A stretch of DNA of 10,711 bases from DATKMS01 sp041497995 (GTDB lineage Bacteria; Desulfobacterota; Binatia; HRBIN30). The stretch covers positions 1-10,711 of the forward strand of contig JBGQHM010000233.1 in NCBI GenBank assembly GCA_041497995.1. Reading direction: 5' to 3'. Positions 1 to 4,961 of the stretch are shown piece after piece (position 1 is the stretch's first letter; every line of letters begins with the position of its first letter). Both the position numbers and the translations under genes were made by a program. The notes under the pieces were generated by a model that searched no databases, was not told the DNA's origin, and saw only the letters and a program-made list of their open reading frames with translations.

Positions 1-197
1 ACCCCCTCCTCGAGGCCGGCCAGGGCCCGTGCCCACAACGCGTTCCGATAGTGCTCGTCGTCGAGCCCCTTCAAGAAGTCGTCACGCGAGAGCCCCGCGT
101 CACGGGCGCAGTCGCCGAGCACGGCGCGGTCTGCGATGTCACGCCCCTCGGCCCAGCGCGCAGCGTCCTCGTACTGATAGTTGCGCTTGTGCGGACG
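1..197 (-). pseudogene. Headless C-terminal fragment of a DsbA-fold / 2-hydroxychromene-2-carboxylate isomerase-like protein
   Basis: The minus strand from 197 down to the window edge is open in one frame for about 65 codons. It reads like the C-terminal half of the DsbA/HCCA-isomerase family: a RWAEGRDIADRAVL stretch, then a CARDAGLSRDDFLKGLDD stretch, then a helix ending in LEEGV just where the family's GV-GVPT motif would follow. In the family this segment lies after about 90 or more N-terminal residues with the thioredoxin fold. Here those are missing, because the intact OmpA gene ends at 203. No ATG, GTG or TTG sits at a useful distance from the TAGGAG sequence overlapping the OmpA stop; the first in-frame GTG is well inside the homologous part. 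I therefore read it as a truncated remnant, possibly with an internal deletion joining RWA to the EGRDI motif. The family call rests on pattern recognition only, and the rest of the gene lies outside the window. Confidence 0.45.
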
Positions 198-202
198 GGC
201 TC

Positions 203-703
203 CTAGCGGACCGTTACTTCGACGCGACGGTTGTTGCGGCGTCCCTGGCCGCTCTCGTTTGAGGCGGCCGCGTAATTCGCGCCGAACCCTTGCGTGACAA
301 TGCGGGATGCCGCGATCCCTTGTGAAGTCAGATAGCTCGACACGTTGGTCGCCCGTTCGAGCGACAGCCCGGTATTCGTCGCCTCGCTGCCTGTCGAGTC
401 TGTAAACCCTTGGACCTGCACCATCGCCTGCGGGTACGGCTGCATCTGCTGCACAAACCATCTGAGCTGCCGTAGCGTGTCCTCGTCGAGGGCGGCGCTC
501 CCCACCGCGAAGTAGCACACCGCGGCATACTTGCTTGCCTGCGCATGCGCCGCTTGCGCCTCTGCATCGGCGGCACGTTGTTGCATCTCGAGCCGTTGCG
601 TTTCTTGTTGGTAGGTTCGCTGATAGGCGGAGGGGCATCCGGTCAGCAGCAACAAGGCACCGGAGAGCACGGCAACGGCGGTGCGTTCCGCGTTCGGCTT
701 CAT
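203..703 (-). CDS. OmpA-family peptidoglycan-binding lipoprotein (166 aa)
   Basis: Predicted outer-membrane lipoprotein that would anchor the envelope to peptidoglycan. A signal peptide of about 22 residues ends in a lipobox LLTGC with lipidated Cys23. Residues 24-60 form an Ala/Gln/Glu-rich, probably coiled-coil linker, and residues 61-166 are an OmpA C-terminal domain. The peptidoglycan-contact pattern NxxLSxxRAxxVxxYL is present at 110-125 (Arg117), the GFTD aspartate is Asp102, and the terminal NRRVEV is at 158-163. The length suits a Pal-like single-domain protein with no beta barrel. Its ATG overlaps the TGA of the preceding EF-hand gene (ATGA, 700-703), so the two are probably translationally coupled; the local Shine-Dalgarno (AAGG at 716-719) is distant. 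Domain assignment is firm; the specific role is inferred. Confidence 0.93.
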   Translation of the reverse strand: MKPNAERTAVAVLSGALLLLTGCPSAYQRTYQQETQRLEMQQRAADAEAQAAHAQASKYAAVCYFAVGSAALDEDTLRQLRWFVQQMQPYPQAMVQVQGFTDSTGSEATNTGLSLERATNVSSYLTSQGIAASRIVTQGFGANYAAASNESGQGRRNNRRVEVTVR

Positions 704-1107
704 TGGTGCTTTCTACCTTCGTACGCCGTGATCGTCTCGTCCAGGGACACCTGAAAATCGTGGTTGGTGTCGGCTTCTTCGAATTGGCGGAATCGGATAG
801 TGACGAACTCGGGCAGCGAGACGCGTCCGTCTCCGTTGGTATCGGCATCCTTGAATGCCCCCGAGAACGGCAGCCGCTCATACTCATCGACGCTCAGAAA
901 GCCGTCCTTGTTGGTGTCGGCGTTGTAGAAGACCTCGACGAGCCGAACGTGAAACTCCTCAATGTCTATCTGACCGTCCTTGTTGGTGTCGGTTGCAGCA
1001 AAGGCGGCGCGCGGATCGTAGGGCTTCCCCGGATCCGCGGCCCATCCCGACGCCGTCAGCATGAGAGTGGCACCTGCGAACAGGAACGCTACTAGAACAA
1101 GGCGCAT
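700..1107 (-). CDS. Secreted four-EF-hand calcium-binding protein (135 aa)
   Basis: Probable exported Ca2+-binding protein. Residues 1-24 are a Sec signal peptide ending near SGWAA. Four EF-hand loops follow at 40-51, 64-75, 89-100 and 113-124. Loops 1-3 fit DxNxDGxxxxxE, with Asp/Asn/Asp at positions 1, 3 and 5, Gly at 6 and Glu at 12. Loop 4 has Phe118 in place of the Gly at position 6 and is probably weaker. Loop starts are only 24-25 residues apart, so a single helix separates neighbours, unlike the roughly 36-residue spacing of calmodulin. The loop-coding DNA is itself repetitive: a 19-bp identical copy lies at 902-920 and 974-992. The start is fixed by AAGGAGA at 1113-1119. The gene lies 27 bp after the glycine-zipper gene and overlaps the next OmpA gene by 4 bp. 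The partner is unknown; a Ca2+ buffer or sensor in the periplasm is inferred. Confidence 0.9.
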   Translation of the reverse strand: MRLVLVAFLFAGATLMLTASGWAADPGKPYDPRAAFAATDTNKDGQIDIEEFHVRLVEVFYNADTNKDGFLSVDEYERLPFSGAFKDADTNGDGRVSLPEFVTIRFRQFEEADTNHDFQVSLDETITAYEGRKHQ

Positions 1108-1134
1108 GGCAATCTCCTTCGCTCCAATCCGTGG

Positions 1135-1626
1135 CTAACTCTGTTGGACCTGCCAAGTGCCGTCCGCCTGGCGACACGCCGTTCCGTACGTCTGATGCTG
1201 CTCACCACCGATCACGATCGTCTGTTGGTATTGACGGCAGTACTGCCCGTTGGCGAGTTGATACGTTTTGGTCGGCGTGATCGATCCGGAGTTTCCGGAA
1301 TCGGGATTGTTCCACGCCGTCGTCTGCCCCGCCTGATTCTGCTCGAAGGCTTGCTGGGCGGCCTGCGTCGCCTTCTGCTTGTCGTTGTTGTCCATCTTGT
1401 GCCCGACGAAGCCACCGATCAGGGCTCCTCCGATGGCGGCACCCACAATCGCCCCAGGACTGCCGCCGGCGAGTGCCGCGATGCCGGCGCCGGCACCGGC
1501 GCCCAGCAAGCCGCCTAGCATGGCCTTGGGGTTCTCCCCATACGTTTGCTGCATGGATGCACACGAGGACAGAACAAATGCCAGCACAACGATGGGTGCT
1601 ACTCGGTAGATGATCTTGCGACGCAT
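1135..1626 (-). CDS. Glycine-zipper lipoprotein, 17 kDa surface-antigen family (163 aa)
   Basis: Outer-membrane lipoprotein related to the Rickettsia 17-kDa antigen/glycine-zipper 2TM family. The signal peptide ends in a VLSSC lipobox (Cys22). Residues 37-77 are a Gly/Ala-rich glycine zipper made of two short hydrophobic segments joined near SPG. A Gln-rich linker (80-103) leads to a C-terminal surface-antigen domain starting at Trp105, with SGSITPTKTYQ and Cys130 and Cys151, which could form a disulfide. Many homologues are stress-induced, which is family knowledge rather than evidence here. The start is supported by GGAGG just upstream (about 1633-1637). It lies 15 bp after the Cys-rich lipoprotein gene and 27 bp before the EF-hand gene, so it is probably co-transcribed. 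Confidence 0.92.
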   Translation of the reverse strand: MRRKIIYRVAPIVVLAFVLSSCASMQQTYGENPKAMLGGLLGAGAGAGIAALAGGSPGAIVGAAIGGALIGGFVGHKMDNNDKQKATQAAQQAFEQNQAGQTTAWNNPDSGNSGSITPTKTYQLANGQYCRQYQQTIVIGGEQHQTYGTACRQADGTWQVQQS

Positions 1627-1641
1627 GGCTTCCCTCCGACG

Positions 1642-2037
1642 CTATCGGTTCAGGCCTGGCGGGGCGAAGTTGGCCAGGGTGTTGATGCGGCCGGTTTGCG
1701 AGAGGGCGTTACAGTCGTTCTCGTCACGGCAGTAGGTCACGTAGACGGCTTCCCGACCACAGCCGCGCACGCCGATCGTGTACTCGGACCCTTGCGTGCG
1801 CCAGCCTTGAACGATCTTCTGCGACAGCACGGTCGTCTGTACGTCGGGACAGTTCAGTTCGAACCTGGCGCGACTCTGCGCCGCCTGCATCGCTCCGGGC
1901 GCGTTCTGCACAAGCGGGCTGACGCATGCACTGGCAAGCAGCGTCGCCAGAACAACCGCAGCCGCGCCACGGAACCGCGAAAGCGCTCGCAGCACCTTCC
2001 AACCTTCGTCACCGATACCCGTCTCGAACTTGAGCAT
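1642..2037 (-). CDS. Cys-rich lipoprotein with GCGRxAxY motif (131 aa, function unknown)
   Basis: I chose the ATG at 2037 because AAGGGAGG lies 7 nt upstream (2045-2052). The longer reading from an ATG at 2055 would translate this Shine-Dalgarno as the codons KGG, which argues against it. The N-terminus has a long charged region of about 23 residues, a hydrophobic stretch at 25-34 and a possible lipobox LASAC (Cys38; Ala at -3 is less common). The mature part has Cys63, Cys93, Cys103 and Cys109, and a GCGREAVY motif at 92-99. Small lipoproteins with a conserved NCP...GCGRxAxY core recur in deltaproteobacterial and other GC-rich genomes; I know no function for them. Paired disulfides are plausible. 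The gap to the upstream OmpA gene (170 bp) is the largest in this run, so a separate promoter is possible. Confidence 0.8.
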   Translation of the reverse strand: MLKFETGIGDEGWKVLRALSRFRGAAAVVLATLLASACVSPLVQNAPGAMQAAQSRARFELNCPDVQTTVLSQKIVQGWRTQGSEYTIGVRGCGREAVYVTYCRDENDCNALSQTGRINTLANFAPPGLNR

Positions 2038-2044
2038 GGAATAG

Positions 2045-2052
2045 CCTCCCTT
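2045..2052 (-). promoter_or_regulatory. Ribosome binding site deciding the start of the Cys-rich lipoprotein
   Basis: On the minus strand this reads AAGGGAGG, 7 nt before the ATG at 2037. It falls inside the coding part of the longer reading frame, which makes the downstream ATG the likelier start. Confidence 0.75.
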
Positions 2053-2207
2053 CATATCCTCGGCTCGATCGGCTGCTTCGTCACCGGGCCTTGCGAAACA
2101 CGGCAGACGTGCCGAGTCAACAGGGACCGTGCGTTGTGGTTCCAGGCATCGCTCACCCTCCCCGCTTGATTGTCCCCATCCACACGCCCTCGGTTCCGCC
2201 CGACGGT

Positions 2208-2762
2208 TCAGCGGGGCCGCAGGAGGAGATCGGTGCGCCGGTTCTGGGCGCGACCGGCAACGCTGTCGTTCGACGCGATCGGGTGGTATTGGCTGGCGGA
2301 AATCGCGTCTAGCTTCGTTGGGTCCACACCCTGTTCCTGAAGAAACCGGACGACGATCGCGGCGCGCCCGCCGGCCAGCTCCCAGTTCGTGGGATAACGT
2401 TCGGCGAGCTTGGGGCCGACTGGAACGTCGTCGGTGTTGCCGACCACGTCGACCGCGTAGCCCTGTGCCGTCATGGTGAAGAGCTGGTTAGCCACTTTGC
2501 TGAGCGCCGCACGCCCCTTCGGATGGAGCTCCACGGAACCCGGGACGTAGAGCAGGTCGTCGGTCATGCGCACCCGAATGCCGTTTTCGAGCTCTTCGAT
2601 CTTCACCTGATCTGCGTTGATCTCAGCGCGTAGAGAGGCTTCGAGAGCGTCGCGCTGCTGGATCATACTATTGTACCGCGCCGCCGCTACGCAGCCGCTC
2701 AGCAGGAGCGCTGCGACCATCGCACACGCCGACGACAGCCGGAGAATTCCCGCCCACGCCAT
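2208..2762 (-). CDS. OmpA/MotB-family lipoprotein (184 aa)
   Basis: Predicted peptidoglycan-binding lipoprotein, distinct from the OmpA protein at 203-703. The signal peptide ends in the lipobox LLSGC (Cys24). Residues 28-60 are a helical, probably coiled-coil segment, and residues 65-184 are an OmpA/MotB C-terminal domain of the MotB-like subtype (GNTDDVPVG at 108-116, NWELAGGRA at 126-134, NRR at 174-176). Asp111 and Arg133 are the expected peptidoglycan-contact residues. The usual GHTD has become GNTD, and the Ser of NxxLSxxRA is Ala. The start is the ATG at 2762, because GAGGAG (2771-2776) is 8 nt upstream; the in-frame GTG at 2768 would be only 2 nt from it. It lies 21 bp after the 87-residue gene. 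There is no transmembrane anchor, so it is not a flagellar stator. Confidence 0.92.
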   Translation of the reverse strand: MAWAGILRLSSACAMVAALLLSGCVAAARYNSMIQQRDALEASLRAEINADQVKIEELENGIRVRMTDDLLYVPGSVELHPKGRAALSKVANQLFTMTAQGYAVDVVGNTDDVPVGPKLAERYPTNWELAGGRAAIVVRFLQEQGVDPTKLDAISASQYHPIASNDSVAGRAQNRRTDLLLRPR

Positions 2763-2770
2763 TTGCACTT

Positions 2771-2776
2771 CTCCTC
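2771..2776 (-). promoter_or_regulatory. Ribosome binding site for the OmpA/MotB lipoprotein
   Basis: GAGGAG on the minus strand, 8 nt before the ATG at 2762 and too close (2 nt) to the alternative GTG at 2768. Confidence 0.7.
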
Positions 2777-2783
2777 GCGCTCC

Positions 2784-3047
2784 TCAGTCCTCGGAGCCAT
2801 CCGCCTCGGGGACCGTGCCGAGCTCATCGAGCAGTTTTGCGAGAATCGTCACCAGCTCCTCGGCGGAACCGAATCGCGCGCGGCGACCCGAGCTCAGGTG
2901 CTCGACGCGGCCCGCGAAGACCGCGGCCGGCGTGCTCGCCTCGCGGCTGAATTGCACGACGAAGGCCTTCCACGCCGGCAACTCCGGTAGCGGTTTGCGT
3001 GATGCACCCTGAGCCGCTGGGTGCGTGGTCGTCTTTGGCTGCCTCAC
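2784..3047 (-). CDS. Small conserved protein of unknown function (up to 87 aa)
   Basis: First gene of the envelope run, ending 21 bp before the OmpA/MotB lipoprotein. The core (about residues 26-77) has a beta-rich stretch WKAFVVQFS, then FAGRVEHLSSGRRARF, then a helix EELVTILAKLLDEL. This arrangement recurs in small proteins of many proteobacterial genomes and I know no function for it. There is no signal peptide or membrane segment, so it is probably cytoplasmic. The start is uncertain: the GTG at 3047 has no visible Shine-Dalgarno and lies almost on the -10 of the promoter proposed in the repeat element just upstream. A shorter protein starting at the in-frame TTG near 2981, or a leaderless transcript, are alternatives. 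Reading frame and stop are better supported than the start. Confidence 0.72.
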   Translation of the reverse strand: MRQPKTTTHPAAQGASRKPLPELPAWKAFVVQFSREASTPAAVFAGRVEHLSSGRRARFGSAEELVTILAKLLDELGTVPEADGSED

Positions 3048-3049
3048 GC

Positions 3050-3114
3050 CTGATACGTTTGCCGAAGTCGCCGCCTCAAGTCCGGAAGGTTCTCGGTAAA
3101 TTCCCGGAAATCTC
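3050..3114 (-). promoter_or_regulatory. Triple 11-bp direct-repeat operator (copy A) with candidate promoter
   Basis: On the minus strand three 11-bp units follow one another at 3114-3104 (GAGATTTCCGG), 3103-3093 and 3092-3082, then a fourth block at 3081-3071 containing ACTTGAGG. TTGAGG (3079-3074) could be a -35 and TATCAG (3055-3050), 18 bp further on, a weak -10. The block matches copy B at most positions, including GAGATTTCCG and GACTTGAG. It fills the 87-bp gap between the channel stop and the 87-residue gene. Binding by the winged-helix regulator encoded in this window is inferred from the repeat spacing. Confidence 0.6.
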
Positions 3115-3134
3115 CAACGCGCCGAGCCCGCGAT

Positions 3135-3863
3135 TCAATGCTGCGGCAGCCGCGCCGTGTGGATACCGACCAGACGAGCGATCAGCACAGCCAGGTAGAG
3201 CTGGCCTGTTACCCCCTCGAGCACCGAAAGCGCGCGCGCCCCAGGGGTGAGCGGCGATACGTCCCCATATCCAAGGGTCGCGAGCGTCGTAAAGCTGTAA
3301 TACTGCATCAAAGGTGTGACCGGTACCGTCGGCACGCTCCACCCGGTCGCATTGACAAGGGCCGCGGAGACGGAAAAGGCATCCGGTGAAACCAATACCA
3401 GCAGCGCGTAGAAGGTACCCCACGTCATCCCCAGGAGAAAATACGCGCACACCGCCCCGACGATTGTGTCGGCGGTAACGCTCTCGTCCCCGAAGACAGC
3501 GAGTAGGATCACCAGAGTCAAGAACGTAAGGAAAGCGCTGGTGATGGCGAAGCCCACAGCGCGGAGCGCCAGCGAGTCGCTGAGCACAAGCGTCCAGTGG
3601 GCGACCAACGTGGGTAGGGCGAACGCTACCGTCGTAAGGCGCAGCCCTCGTCCGACAGTCCAGATCGCGAAGAACACCAGCACCGAGAACCCGAGGGCAA
3701 CCGCCAACTCGCGCAGGTCCTTCTCAACAATGACACTCGCAGAGAACAGGACGATCAGCAGGATGATGGTCAGTCCGGTGAATCGTCCTCTCAACAGACG
3801 TTCGGGTGTAACGGCTGTAGGAGACCACCACGCTCGTTCGTGTCCGCCTGGCTGCGTGGGCAT
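3135..3863 (-). CDS. Potassium-type ion channel, six-helix (Ion_trans_2 family, 242 aa)
   Basis: Inner-membrane cation channel subunit. Six hydrophobic helices are visible: about 29-46, 52-70, 77-95, 101-124, 132-158 and 213-234. Between the last two is a pore loop with the K+ selectivity filter TLGYGD at 196-201, and TP next to MQYYSFTTLAT before it. There is no voltage-sensor Arg ladder and no cytoplasmic RCK/TrkA domain; the protein stops soon after the last helix. I chose the ATG at 3863 because GAGG (3869-3872) is 5 nt upstream. A longer form from a GTG at 3938, adding 25 basic residues, starts 8 bp after the preceding gene's stop but lacks a good ribosome site. It is probably co-transcribed with the secreted protein upstream. 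Selectivity for K+ follows from the filter; gating is unknown. Confidence 0.9.
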   Translation of the reverse strand: MPTQPGGHERAWWSPTAVTPERLLRGRFTGLTIILLIVLFSASVIVEKDLRELAVALGFSVLVFFAIWTVGRGLRLTTVAFALPTLVAHWTLVLSDSLALRAVGFAITSAFLTFLTLVILLAVFGDESVTADTIVGAVCAYFLLGMTWGTFYALLVLVSPDAFSVSAALVNATGWSVPTVPVTPLMQYYSFTTLATLGYGDVSPLTPGARALSVLEGVTGQLYLAVLIARLVGIHTARLPQH

Positions 3864-3868
3864 CGCCG

Positions 3869-3872
3869 CCTC
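3869..3872 (-). promoter_or_regulatory. Ribosome binding site favouring the short channel start
   Basis: GAGG on the minus strand, 5 nt before the ATG at 3863. It is a short match, so the longer GTG form (3938) is not excluded. Confidence 0.5.
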
Positions 3873-3946
3873 ATCGTGCGAGTGGTTGCGGCGCGACCAT
3901 CCCCGTCGCACCTGGCGCTGACGGTCCCCCAGCGGCACTACCCGCT

Positions 3947-4732
3947 TCAGTTGGAGCTGGCCAACACCTTTCCCATCTTCGAGTCAATGTGAATGATCCA
4001 GAACGCCTCGACATCCTCTTGGCTGATCATCGCCACCACGCCGACCTGCGGGGCAAAGAAGTAGTACGCGGTATCCTTCGTGTGGGCAGGCCCAACCTTC
4101 CCCTCATACTTGAGCCGCATCAGGATCGCCTGGTAGCTTCCGGCCGGCACGGTCACCTGGTACGTGCCCACGTACGTGTACGAGGCGTTCAGCGTTCCTG
4201 AGTAGTCCTGCCTCGTCGGATCGTCCAGGTAGTTCACCGACACGGCCTGGGAAAACGTCCGTGTCTCGCCGGGCTTTATACCTTTTATGACGAACGGATT
4301 CGCCGGCGTCGTTATCACCACGACGCCTTGGTCGGAGTCGGTCACCGCGGGCATCATGAGATCGCCAGCGAGGTTCTGCCGGATGAAGCCCGCGAGCGTC
4401 GGCGAGATCCCAAATCGCCACGCCGGCGTTCCGTCAGGCCGTTTGCGCTTTGCAACCTTTAGCGTCTGGGTGTTCCCTGCGTTCGATCCGGCTGTGACCT
4501 GGTAGCTCCCTGTCCGCTCCTGCAGCGGGAAGTAGATGGAGGGATCCGCGATAGGATTGCTCGGGAGCGCCTGGCCCACGACTCCGGGCCCGAGCCGGGC
4601 GGTAATCTCCTGCTGATCCTCGGACGGTAGGGGCAGCACGACCCCGTCTTGGGCCAACAGCGCCCCACGGGGGACGGCGACAACGGTGAGACAGCAGAGC
4701 ATCGCGACTACAGTCAGACGCATCGGGTTCAT
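3947..4732 (-). CDS. Secreted protein of unknown function with VPAGSY / YYFAPQVG motifs (261 aa)
   Basis: A Sec signal peptide spans residues 1-28 (basic start, hydrophobic 6-20, ALLAQ before Asp29), so the protein is periplasmic or exported. The mature protein looks mostly beta-stranded. The C-terminal part has VPAGSY at 195-200, a central LKYEGKVGP and YYFFAPQVGVV at 223-233, a combination seen in several uncharacterised beta-rich bacterial proteins; I cannot name a family with confidence. The start at 4732 is supported by GAGGAG (4740-4745) 7 nt upstream and puts the signal peptide at the very N-terminus. A second in-frame ATG at 4810 has its own good Shine-Dalgarno and would add a 26-residue Arg-rich extension. 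The channel gene follows closely, so the two are probably one operon driven from repeat copy B. Confidence 0.82.
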   Translation of the reverse strand: MNPMRLTVVAMLCCLTVVAVPRGALLAQDGVVLPLPSEDQQEITARLGPGVVGQALPSNPIADPSIYFPLQERTGSYQVTAGSNAGNTQTLKVAKRKRPDGTPAWRFGISPTLAGFIRQNLAGDLMMPAVTDSDQGVVVITTPANPFVIKGIKPGETRTFSQAVSVNYLDDPTRQDYSGTLNASYTYVGTYQVTVPAGSYQAILMRLKYEGKVGPAHTKDTAYYFFAPQVGVVAMISQEDVEAFWIIHIDSKMGKVLASSN

Positions 4733-4739
4733 CGAATAA

Positions 4740-4745
4740 CTCCTC
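4740..4745 (-). promoter_or_regulatory. Proximal ribosome binding site of the secreted protein
   Basis: GAGGAG on the minus strand, 7 nt before the ATG at 4732. It gives a protein whose signal peptide is N-terminal and is the preferred start. Confidence 0.7.
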
Positions 4746-4816
4746 GTCACGCGTTTTCGTTTTGGGGACCAAGCGTGCACCGGTTCGCCGAGGCGCATCC
4801 ATCGTCTCATCGTCGT

Positions 4817-4823
4817 CCTCCTC
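4817..4823 (-). promoter_or_regulatory. Distal in-frame ribosome binding site upstream of the secreted protein
   Basis: GAGGAGG on the minus strand, 6 nt before an ATG at 4810 in the same frame as the secreted protein. Translation from here would read through the proximal ribosome site into the same protein with a basic extension. Confidence 0.5.
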
Positions 4824-4856
4824 ACGTCGCCCAGCGGGTCGCCGCGTTTCTCATCA

Positions 4857-4920
4857 TGTATCTCATGTCATCGTCAGCCTCTCAAGTCAGGAAGATCCGC
4901 GGAAGATTCTCGGAAATCTC
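4857..4920 (-). promoter_or_regulatory. Triple 11-bp direct-repeat operator (copy B) with candidate promoter
   Basis: The clearest copy. Minus-strand units lie at 4920-4910, 4909-4899 (GAATCTTCCGC) and 4898-4888, then a block at 4887-4877 beginning ACTTGAGAG. TTGAGA (4885-4880) fits a -35 (four of six consensus bases). After 17 bp comes GATACA (4862-4857), preceded by TG at 4865-4864 as in an extended -10. The predicted transcript start near 4850 leaves a leader of about 115 nt before the ATG at 4732. Repeats abutting and overlapping -35 are the arrangement of PhoB-type activator sites; assignment to the regulator in this window is inferred. Confidence 0.65.
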
Positions 4921-4961
4921 AAGACATGCCCTCGGCGAGGCGATCCCGTGCCGCATGCTGA

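Noticed and set aside
2111..2141. Possible fourth operator copy upstream of the Cys-rich lipoprotein
   Set aside because: The minus strand shows GACTCGGC and GAACC resembling copy C, but there are no three clean CTTCCG units and the alignment was chosen after seeing GACTCG; it may be chance.
3863..3938. Longer channel N-terminus from a GTG
   Set aside because: It lacks a convincing Shine-Dalgarno and adds only basic, non-membrane residues; the ATG at 3863 has GAGG 5 nt upstream. Kept as an alternative only.
4922..4945. Short hairpin (CCTC/GAGG arms) after the ATP-grasp stop as a terminator
   Set aside because: The stem is only 4-5 bp and no real T-tract follows.
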